Shown piece after piece: positions 28,633-40,600 of a stretch of 64,000 nucleotides of DNA. The stretch lies in NCBI GenBank assembly GCA_000156155.1, contig DS995299.1, forward strand, positions 1,231,400 through 1,295,399, read 5' to 3'. This DNA comes from a beta proteobacterium KB13. GTDB taxonomy: Bacteria > Pseudomonadota > Gammaproteobacteria > Burkholderiales > Methylophilaceae. Both the position numbers and the translations under genes were made by a program. Position 1 is the stretch's first letter; the number at the start of each line of letters is the position of its first letter. The notes under the pieces are model-generated. The model saw only the letters and a list, made by a program, of their open reading frames with translations, made no database searches and was not told the DNA's origin.

Positions 28633-31600
28633 TTAAGCAAATCGAATCCATAGCTTCCTGATTAATTGATCGAGCATGCCTCGAATGGTGATGGTCGATT
28701 TACAATCATTGGCACCGGAAGCATCACAATCTCGTTTGTCATCTAAGATTTTGACGCCGATACCGATCATAGTTTTTTGTCTGATCTCTCTAAATTTTTC
28801 AGTCGTGTTAGACACAATATTTCGATAGGCCTGTTTGAATCGCCCAGCGATGGATCCTGCATTTTGTGCCGTACTATCTGTGGTTGTATTAGTTGGTGCC
28901 ACATAGCCGGACTGTTCAGAGGCAGCTAGCGTCTGCGCGCCGCCACTAATCGCATCACCCTGATATGTTAGGGTGCCCGACGTTCCAGTAGTGATGTTAC
29001 CCCACTCTTCAGCTGTATTTTGGCGACCTGTTTCTGCAATCCAATTCACCAGTGGATTAGTGGCTCCAACTTCGCCCGTGACATTCACCACTGGGGTGTC
29101 CGTATTAAGAGAGACTGCCTTGGTCACCAAGGTGTGTGAGGTGTTCGGATCCAAGTCATCGACCGTGCCGTTAATGATCACCTCTGGGTCCACCGATAAT
29201 AAGGTTCGGGTTAACCCGTTGGTGCCATTGTCACCAACAAACATGGCGCCATTGTAGTTCTGTCGCTCAAAGGTCATCACATCAGCCCTGAGGTTGATGG
29301 CTGCAGCGGTCACGTTAAGCTGCCACAGGTTGGTCGAGGTCAGGTTGCTGTAGGTCACGCCATTAAATGCATAACCAAATCGATCATTAATGTTGACCTC
29401 ACCCGTGCCCGCATTAATAGTCAGTGATCTAAAGTTGGCTTTGGATGCTGATCCAGCAGTGACCGTGCCGTTGAAGGTTATGTCATTATTATTTGAATTG
29501 ATCTCTAGCGGGTCTAGGTTATTGGCATCTGTTCCATTACCGCCGGCAATCACTAGATTGCCGCCAAAGACAACGTCGCCGTTCGTGTTCAGGTCAGACG
29601 TCAGATTAATTTGTCCAGCGGTGGTCAACTGATTTAATGTGACACCACTGCTCACCGAGAAGTAGCCGTCATTCGCCCTTAATGTGGCCGTTCCAAGTGC
29701 ATTACTAGCCGCAATGATCGCGGTATGCTCTTGGATATTGACGGTACCCGTCATGGTTGAAGTACCGGACAAGGTCAGGGTATCGCCCACCTGGTCCGCA
29801 TCAAAAATGATGGTACCGTCACCCGCCACGTCATTACTGAAAGTAAAATCGGTTGTTCCTGACAAGGTGAGATCCCCGTTATTTGTGATCGCACTACCGA
29901 TTTGACCGAGGACGTCGTACTGATAATTCACCGTCGATCCGTCCGGGATGATCACCGTCGCCACATTATTCTGGTCTGGGATCGCCCCATTGGCCCAGTT
30001 ACTTGCGGTGGCCCACAGCCCATCCCCAGCAGATCCCAACCAGGTCACTGAATTTAGTTGGGTAATCGTCCCGGTATTGGATGATATTGAATTATTTGAC
30101 AGGCTGTAGTTATTGGCGTCGTCTCCTGAAATTGCCATGCTGATCGATACGGTTTTTGATGTACCCACATGGCGTGAGTCAAAAGTTCCGGTTGCCGCAA
30201 AGGTGACATCATCACCGGTTTTTACTGGAGATGAGCTAATCGTTGTGGTCAACCCAGAAATATTTGCGTTTCCGTCGTATGTCTTGGTCAGGCCACCTAC
30301 CGTCACTGTGGCATTGACATCAATCTCTAAAGGTGTGATGTTGTATTCACCGCTATCCACAATGATCGAATATCCATCCGCAAGCGAGTAATTGGCATCT
30401 GCTGTGTCCACGGAATAGTTATATCCACCCACTTCATAATATCCGGCAGTAGATGTGGTCGCAGCATTAGGCACTAGAGGAGCCACCGCCACGTTTACAC
30501 CTGATTTCGTGATCGTAGCCTCTTGACCAGACATCGTCACGGTGAGGGCTCCATCGATGTCCCTGGCTGAAACCGTATGAGACTGACCGGAACCATAAGT
30601 CGGGTCTGATCCATAATATAGGGTATTAATTTGCACCAGATCAACCAAAATTGCCGTTGTCGCAGCAATCGTAAATGTTCCCGTGCCGTAATTGATAGTG
30701 TAATTATCAGAGGTCAATGCTTGGGTCAGGGATAACGTATAATCGCCCGCCGTTTCGCCCGCATTTCTTGAGATGGTGGTACTGCCCCCTAAGTCTGAAC
30801 TGGACTCACCGGAGATAAACCCATTATAGATCACACCGTTATATCCTGCCGGATCTGCCTCACCCACAAACTTGGCATCGTCCAAAGGCGCTACATTCAG
30901 TGTCGCTTTATTGATGGTTGCTGTCGTTGTTTCACCCGAAGAGATACTATAATTTGCTGCTAATCCTCCGTTAGTGCCGTCAGCTAAATTTACTGAGGTC
31001 ACCGTCACCGTCTTATCATCCCCGGCGGTGGCATTGGCAAAGGTAGCTGTGTTGGTGACGTCTAAGGTTTCACTGCCGACCAAACCCGATAAAGACAGAG
31101 TCGCGGTCGCCGATCTTGTTCCGTCATACGTTTTATCATTTGCATCGACCGTGTAGGTCAGAGCTTTTTGAGTAATGCTCGCGCTGTCCGTACCCCCCGT
31201 GGAGATTGAATAGTTGTCCGCATCGCCGGTGCCATCAGCCAGCGTAATCGAATTTACGGTCGCGGTTCGGGTTCCGACATTGGCACTATCAAAGGTAGCA
31301 ATAGCGGTTGCGGTTAATGTTTCGCCCGTCACTAGCCTATTCAAAGTTAACGTCACCGTCGCTGCATCTGTCCCGTCATAGGTTTTATTGGACGCATCTA
31401 CGGTATAACCCAAAGCCTTCTGAGTAATATCTGCCGTATCGGTTTGACCAGAACTAATTGTATAGTTACCCGCATCATCCCCGGTTAGGGTGATTGAGTT
31501 GACTGTCGCTGTCAGACCCGTGCCGACATCAGATTGACTGAAGGTCGCTCCATTAGTCGAGGATACGGAGTCACTACCGACCACACCACTCAAGGTTAAG

Positions 31601-34600
31601 GTCACCGTTGCTGTGGTGGTACCATCATAAGTTTTATCAGCAGCATCGGCTGTGGCGGTTAATGTTTTGGCGGTGATCGCAGCCGTATCGGTTTGACCCG
31701 ATGAGATCGAGTAGTTGTCTGCATCACCAGTACCATCCACAAGTGAGATGGAATCAACCGTCACTGTAATGCCAGTACCTACTGTGGTTTGTGCAAAGGT
31801 AGATGTTTCTGATGTAGTTAATGTTTCCGCACCCACTAGACCAGATAGCGTGATTGTTACCGTCGCCGCATCGGTTCCGTCATAGGTTTTATCGGAGGCG
31901 TCTACGGTGTAGGTCAGAGCTTTGGCTGTGATCGCAGCCGTATCCGTTTGGCCGGAACTAATAGTATAGTTGCCTGCATCATCCCCAGTTAGGGTAATCG
32001 AATTGACTGTCGCTGTCAGACCCGTGCCGACATCAGATTGACTGAAGGTCGCTCCATTAGTCGAGGATACGGAGTCACTACCGACCACACCACTCAAGGT
32101 TAAAGTGACCGTCGCCGTGGTGGTGCCATCATAAGTTTTATCAGCAGCATCGGCTGTGGCGGTGAGGGTTTTAGCAGTGATCGCAGCCGTATCGGTTTGA
32201 CCAGAACTAATTGTATAGTTACCTGCATCATCCCCAGTTAGGGTAATCGAATTCACTGTCGCAGTGAGACCTGTGCCGACATCAGATTGACTAAAGGTAG
32301 CCCCATTGGTGGAAGAGACCGAGTCACTACCAACCACACCACTTAAGGTTAAGGTCACCGTTGCCGTGGCTGTGCCATCGTATGTTTTATCAGCAGCATC
32401 AGCAGTTGCCGTTAATGTTTTGGCAGTGATGTCGGCGGTGGTTCCGGAAGGTAACGTCGAAGAATAATTACTTGCGTCATCACCAGTCAATGATAATCCA
32501 GATAATGTTACGCTAATATTTGTTCCCACATCAGATTGTGCAAATGTTGCCGTTACACCCGATGTATCTATACTCACAGAGTCTCCATCCACTAACCCTG
32601 TGAAGCTTGCACTGTCCGTATTTACAGTAGCTGTTGTCGTACCATCGTATGTTTTATCATCTGCAGTGATCCCGGATACTGTTAAGCTTTTTGCTGTGAT
32701 ATTCGCTGTGGTTGTGCCTTGGGTGGTGATGGAGTAATTACCTTCATCAGCACCGCCTGTGGTTTCAGATAAGGTCACTGTTTTTCCAGTGCCCACATTT
32801 TCATCTGAGAAGGTACCGGTGGCTGTCACGGTGACGGTGTCACCTGAGACTAAACCAGTAAAGACGGCACTGCTGTAATCAATGGTGGCCGTGTTATCAC
32901 CATCGTAAGTTTTGTTACTGGCCGTAATGCCTGAGATGGTTAGAGCCTTCTGAGTAATATCTGCCGTATCGGTTTGACCAGAACTAATTGTATAGTTACC
33001 CGCATCATCCCCGGTTAGGGTGATTGAGTTGACTGTCGCTGTCAGACCCGTGCCGACATCAGATTGACTGAAGGTCGCTCCATTAGTCGAGGATACGGAG
33101 TCACTACCGACCACACCACTCAAGGTTAAGGTCACCGTTGCTGTGGTGGTACCATCATAAGTTTTATCAGCAGCATCGGCTGTGGCGGTTAATGTTTTGG
33201 CGGTGATCGCAGCCGTATCGGTTTGACCCGATGAGATCGAGTAGTTGTCTGCATCACCAGTACCATCCACAAGTGAGATGGAATCAACCGTCACTGTAAT
33301 GCCAGTACCTACTGTGGTTTGTGCAAAGGTAGATGTTTCTGATGTAGTTAATGTTTCCGCACCCACTAGACCAGATAGCGTGATTGTTACCGTCGCCGCA
33401 TCGGTTCCGTCATAGGTTTTATCGGAGGCGTCTACGGTGTAGGTCAGAGCTTTGGCTGTGATCGCAGCCGTATCCGTTTGGCCGGAACTAATAGTATAGT
33501 TGCCTGCATCATCCCCAGTTAGGGTAATCGAATTGACTGTCGCTGTCAGACCCGTGCCGACATCAGATTGACTGAAGGTCGCTCCATTAGTCGAGGATAC
33601 GGAGTCACTACCGACCACACCACTCAAGGTTAAAGTGACCGTCGCCGTGGTGGTGCCATCATAAGTTTTATCAGCAGCATCGGCTGTGGCGGTGAGGGTT
33701 TTAGCAGTGATCGCAGCCGTATCGGTTTGACCAGAACTAATTGTATAGTTACCTGCATCATCCCCAGTTAGGGTAATCGAATTCACTGTCGCAGTGAGAC
33801 CTGTGCCGACATCAGATTGACTAAAGGTAGCCCCATTGGTGGAAGAGACCGAGTCACTACCAACCACACCACTTAAGGTTAAGGTCACCGTTGCCGTGGC
33901 TGTGCCATCGTATGTTTTATCAGCAGCATCAGCAGTTGCCGTTAATGTTTTGGCAGTGATGTCGGCGGTGGTGGAACCTTGAGCTGTTACCGAATAATTG
34001 TTGATATCAGTCCCACCCATAGTTTCAGATAGTGTCACTGTTTTTCCTGTCCCGACATTGGCATCCGAGAAGGTACCGGTTGCTGTAACCGATACTACAT
34101 CACTCGCCACTAAGCCAGCAAAAGCTGCACTAGAAGTATCGATGGTCGCTGTATTATCACCATCATAAGTTTTATTTGCTGCTGTGATACCAGAGACAGT
34201 TAAAGCTTTCTGATTCACTGTAATCGATCCTGTCTCACTTGTAGCTAAGGTATAACCTGATCTTATTGTCCCACCGGCGACTGAGATTCCCAAGGTATAT
34301 GACCCGGCCTCTAAATTTCCGGATGTACTGTTTGACGCACTATTCGCAGAAACGGTTAACGTTGGATTGCTTGAGTATGCTGTCTCAAGCGTTATCTGAG
34401 AGCCACTCGATGTCGTGTCATACACATTTGCCAGACCAGCGACACCTGATGTTGTAATTTCATAGTTGTCAGATAGGTCGTAACTGCCAGCATAGGTTAT
34501 GGTTTCACTGGTTGTGGTAAAGGTTACTGTCTGACTAGATGTTTCTGCAAACACATAACGATTGCCGCTCGGGACTGATGAAGGCGCTAATGTGCTATAG

Positions 34601-37600
34601 GTTGCTCCCCACAAAGGTGTATTATTACTATTCAAATAACCATTTGTTGAATCTCCAAAATTTGAATTTTCATCGTCGGCGGCATAGACAATCCATCGGC
34701 CAGTTCCTGATGTAACCAACGCATTTGATGCTGAAGAATATGCAATCGTATAATCTCCTGTCGCAGATATTATGATGTCTTCATTACTCCCGGCTGTAAT
34801 ACTTGATCCATAGGTTTGACTTACATCAATACCAAATATATTAATTGATCCGTTCGCTGTAATTGAATTAGTAGAAACATTTCCTGATGAGGCAGTTAAT
34901 GAATAATCAGCCAGGGCGGATGACCCTCCAATGGCAGCGGACTGTGTCCAGTTCCCAGCGGCGGTGATTGTTAAATCATAGGCACCGTTCATTGTTCCGC
35001 TAACAGTTTGATTTCCTGCAGCCGATGTCATTGTTGTGTTGGATAAAAGCACTATCGCGCCCGAGTAAGTGTTATTTCCAGATAAGAAATACACGGCGCC
35101 GTTACTTGATACACCTGATCCATTGACGTACATATTTTCAGCTACGGTGATTCCCCCTGAAATTTGCAATGTCGCTCCATCTGATACTGTGGTTTTTCCA
35201 GAAGTTGTTCCCAACGCGCTGGCGTTTGATATAGCTAAGATACCGGTGCTGATAGTGACTGTTCCGTTAAAGGTGTTCGTTCCTGACAGGGTTAATGTAC
35301 CCGAACCAGATTTTGTAAGAGAACCTGAGCCTGATATTACCCCGGATAATGTCTGGTTTGAATCAGTCGCAATACTCAGAGTGCCTGCATTGGTTATGAG
35401 GCCGTCATAGGTGCCTGATTCTAGCTGGCCTGTGACAGATAATGTTCCGCCAGTGATATGAATATCATTGGTGAATGTATTTACGGCCGATAAGGTGAGT
35501 GTGCCTGATCCGCTCTTACGAACGGTACCGATGCCTGAAATAATTCCGCCAATTTCAAAACTCGCATCAGAGGCCACCGCCAGATTACCTGCATTTGAGA
35601 CGGCCCCGATATCTCCGGTGTTAGTAAATTCGACCGTGTCTTTATAAAAGGTTCTCCAGTATGCACTGCCTGAACCAGATTGGTCTACATCATTTTCATG
35701 CAGATTTGTTGCTCCGGTATAGGTCAGATTGCCGCTAAAAGAAATTTTCACGTTTAGGTCAATTGAACGCACGCCATAACCTGCAGTGCTATTGCTGGTC
35801 GAAATTTGTGTGCTTGTTCCAGAAGGAGAAGTTAATACGTCACCTTCATCCAAGCGATGATAATTTGAAGAGGGTGTATTAAACCACTGCCTTGTAGTGG
35901 AGGAAGCTTCAACATTAGTACCATTTTGACGTAAAAGGATATTTACCTGTTTTGTGTAATTACTGCCACTGTTCCATCGAAACCACATGCTTGCTGTTTC
36001 GTTGTCCGCATCATAAGTTTTTTCATAGACACCGGCACCCGATGTAGTTTGTACGCCATCTAAAATACTGGTTCCATGCACCTGACCACCAGAGATACGG
36101 TTGAGGATATCGAGCACAGTGGCATTGGTTGCGATTACCTCATAAGTACTCAATAGTGAATCAGATGAGCCCCAGTCAATTAGTTCTTCGAGTCGATAAA
36201 TAATATTGACTGTACCCGTTCCTGAAATATCCGAGGCAATAGTTGCAGATGTTGTTCGATCAATAGATAAGTTTGCATTATTTATAATGCTTGAATTATC
36301 AATGGAGCCAGTCGTCGTATAGTTTCCTAATTTTAATGTTCCACTTGATATTGTTGTATTGCCACTGTAAGTGTTCGTTGCATACAACATTACAATGTTG
36401 TCCCCTTGTTGAGTTAACGTGCCCGTTCCTGAAATGACCCCCGTTAATCTTTGGTTCACGGTATCTTGGGATAGGACTAGTGCGCCGCTATTTGTAATTG
36501 CTTGTGAGAAAGTGACATAAGAATCTGTTGAAGACTCACCCAGGGTGTGGATGGTGCCGGATATCTCTAACGTTCCTGCATTGATTGCAATAGTTGAACT
36601 AATCTCATTGGTGCCGGACAGCAAGAGTGTGCCTAAACCAGTTTTAGAAAAACCAGTCGCGAGACCAGTGCCACTCCAAGTGCTATCATCACCATCAATT
36701 AAGGGAGCTGACACCGTGAGTGTCGCCCCGTCTGATACTGAAAAACTCACCCCATTGCCGCCCTGGCCGTTAAAGATTTCTGCAGAGCCGCTGATGGTTG
36801 AATCAGCTGTGGCTGTGACAGTATCAGACAGGGTCCAAGCAACGGAAGGTGAAAGTGCGTTGGTCGTAATACCTCCTGTAGAGGTCAGAGTACCGCCGCT
36901 CAGTGTCAGATTTCCTAATCTATTAAAGTAGTTACCCCCGTTGGTCATGGTCCCGCCCGACTGTATCTCAACCGTGGATAAAATTTGTGTCTGGTTGTTG
37001 GCAAAGATGTCATGACCTCCCGCACTGAAAGTCGCCCCATTGGCGATGACCAGAGCAAAGTTCGAGTTATTGACTAACCCGAATTGAGTCGCCGTCACCG
37101 ACACCGTCCCGGCATCGACATTTAATCCGTGGGTGAAGGTGTTATTGGCGGACATGACCAGGGTTCCTGCCCCAGATTTTGTAACACTGTAACCACCTGA
37201 AACTATTCCGCTTAAAGTCAAAGTCGTGCCAGATGCGACATCAATGGTCGTGTTAGCACCAAGCGCTATGTTTTGGTTGAAGCTGGAGTCACCTCCGGTG
37301 TTTGAATAATTACCACTGGAGTTGAGTGTTAATGATCTGTTGTGTGTGACCCCCGCAAAATTAATGGTCGCACCAGACGATACGTTCACTGTCGAGCCTG
37401 AACCTAATCCACCGTTGGTCCCGACACTCCAGGTTCCGGCCTCAATGTTGAGCGTACCATCAAAATAAGCACCAGCGCCCGCAACTAATTGACTGACTGT
37501 ACCGGTACCTCTCTTGTAGATAGTTCCTGCATTGTTTGATCCATTCGGGGCAATTCTTGATATTTCAAAGTCATTCGATGAATCGAAAATGAGGGTGACC

Positions 37601-40600
37601 CCTGTGTCTACCTCCATCCAGTCATTACATTCCGACCCGCAATTAATGGCACCAGTGAATGTTGCCGAAAAATTTCCAAATAGGTCATCGAATGACAATC
37701 GACTGAATGTATGGCTGCTGCTTGTAAACGTGACATTATTCGATCCGTAGACATAAATTGTTTCATTTCCCTGGATACTCATGGCGGTGGTCTGGTCTGA
37801 TCCAGTTCTGAATACAAAATATGTTGTATCGTTGGCTGTGTAGACCCCTGAGTAATTGGTCCAGTTTGCGTCAAAAGAAAATGAGTATGATGTCGCGTTT
37901 GCGGTAATACTGCCCGCACCGCTAATTGATATAAAATTTGGATCTGAACCGAACCAGATTCCGGCATAGGGGTCACCATCTTGGCTGGTCTTGTTCTGAT
38001 CTAAGTTAATGTTTAACGTTGCGCCAGAAGCGACCGTGATGTCACCCGTGTAGGTGTGTCTGATGCCTGCGCCAGAGTTATAACTTGTTCCTGAGTGCCC
38101 AATCGCCTCCGTCATTTGAAATTCGCCGGCATTGATGACCAGGTCGCCGTTAAATCGATTGGCCGTTGATGTCGGTGGCGAGAAAATGAACGTCCCTGCA
38201 CCATTTTTGGTGATGCCATAATTATTACCAGCGTCACCAAAATTTGCATTATTCGTAAAGGTTGTGCCCGAGGCGACGTCGAGAATACTATTGGCCTGAA
38301 GCACCACTTCGCCGTCGTTGGTAATCGACGCCGTCGTGCTTGTTCCCGATAATGTTCCGCCATTGAGGATAATGGTCCCCTTGCCGCTGTAAGCAAACCC
38401 CTGAATCTCGAATGTTCCGCCCGTGTTCACCACCACATCTTCATCGCCAAAGGCGTTGGCTGTGGCAATTAAGGTTCCTGCGTTAATAGTGCTTGAACTT
38501 GTCATCGTGCTTGTACTGTTGATGGTGAAGCTACCGACACCATTTTTTACAATAGATCCGGCAGAAATTGTAGAGCCGCTATCGATATCTCCGCTCGAGC
38601 TATTGTTGATGGTTAACGTTCCACCTAACAAGCTAATTGAATTATCGATATCGATGGTCGCGCCATTAAGTATAAGGTTTAAGCTAACACCATCACCAGA
38701 AATACTTTCATTAATATCAATTGTTCCGCCGGTTAACGTTAATGTAGCTCCACCTGCTCCTTTATACTGAATCGCATAGTCTACAGTTAAGGTATTTGCG
38801 GTGGCGCTGCCTGTCGTGATTGATACATCCGTACCTGAATTAAGTGAGCCTTCGATGGAACTAGCATTTAGAACGGTGGTCTGGGTGGGATCAAAGGTAG
38901 CAGAGTATGAGTCTCCACTGGCGGTGTTTGATATTGTCACATCGAACGGGTCGATCAGCCACATACCTCCACGTCCTACGTTAATTGTCGCTAAAATGTT
39001 GACAACGTGCCCAGAAGTTTCAACAAAACCACCGTTTGTGTTGTTAAAGTTCCTAGCGTCGACTATGGTATTTTTAGATATGTAGAGGTATTTACTGAAT
39101 GGGATGCGTTGGTTGTCTTGATCGTAGCCTAGATATATTTCACCGCCCTGTGACGTGCCTTTGGTTTCAATGTGTGAAGATATGATTCGAGTGTGTTCAC
39201 GGCCAGAGATGAGTATTGTGCCGCCACGGCCGTTCGAGGCGTTGGTTTGAATTCGCGTGGAGTCCATATTTAGTGGGCCGTCACGTACCTGAATTTTTAT
39301 AGTGCCGCCAGCATCAAAGCCATTGGACTCGATCCAAGCCTGATTCATGTCGACGGTTTTTTCTATATCGAGCGTGATCGTTCCGCCACGGCCTGTTCCG
39401 CCATTGGACTGAATAAATCCATCCACATCTAAATGCCTTGCATTGATCAGGATCCTTCCACCTTCATCACCATTCGCTAAGACTCTTGACTCAGGTCTCA
39501 AATTAATCTGATTCAGGGCAGTCATCACAATCCGTCCCAGTCTCGTCTGATTGGAAGTCTGGATAAGACCCGCCATTGCCATATTTGCGCCAATGAAGTT
39601 GGCTAGCGGATTGGTATTCTCATTACCCGTGGCAGTTATACTCCCTAATACATCGAGCTGATCTCCTGAACGGAAACTCACCTGATTGGCTGTAATGTCT
39701 GCAACTGTACCCAATGACAATCCGTTAAAACCGGTAGCTTCTAGTATGAGGTTCTGATGTTCATCACTGATTGTGCCTTGTAACGATAAATAGTCAGAGG
39801 CCGTCAACTCAAGTTGCGTTAATGTTGTGCTGCGACTGTTTAAGGTAATGTCATCGCCTATCATTAAATCACCAACCTGATCGCTGGAGCAGTTGGTCAC
39901 GCACAAGTCAGCGTTGACTGTCTCCGATACGTTTGCATTTAGTAACGCGAGCTCAATGACGGAGGCATGCGTCTGAGTCCAGACAGATGCTGCTGAGACG
40001 ATACGCCAGTTGCCTTGGTTGCTATTTTGAGCGACGATCTCAGCATTTTCGAGTATTTTAATGTTATTTTCCTGAATAATCGGTGCATTTTCACCGGATT
40101 TAGCAGAAATTTGTGCATTATCTTCTAAAATTACCTGCTCGCCCTGGGTTAATATCTCACCACCCACTCCTTCGTCAGCGCCGTCAGCTTTGATCACTCC
40201 GTCTATTGTGACTTCGTTTTCTGCGACCAGCTCAATACCGCCACCATCACCGTTCAATGTGGCCGATGCCTCTATGCGAGCATCTTCTTCAATCGTGATG
40301 TCGTTGGCCGCGACTTCAATTTCACCGCCTTGTGTGTCGGCATTGGCCAGCGTCTGTGATCCACCGTCAAACACCACCTCGTTACTGGTGAGATAAATTC
40401 TACCGCCCTCATTCACGGCTACCGTTTCTGTTGAACCGACATTAATGCTGCCCGCTTGATTGATCAGGCCACCATTGATTTGATTCATTGCCGTAGCTGA
40501 TAAGATCACTTTTCCGCCAGCCGCCTCAATGGCTAACTTATTCTCGATGAGGCTATTCAGTAAACTAGGTGTGGTGATCACATCTGTGATCTGGCCGTCA

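Noticed and set aside
31380-34000. Regular repeats that could look like a CRISPR array
   Set aside because: The unit is about 255 bp, in frame and encodes YDG domains; there are no short repeats with unique spacers and no cas genes.
28973-39085. Many plus-strand open frames of 60-130 codons opposite the adhesin gene
   Set aside because: They mirror the low-complexity Thr/Ser/Gly-rich repeats of the minus-strand gene, have no ribosome binding sites, and their translations are Val/Pro/Ser-rich shadows of it.
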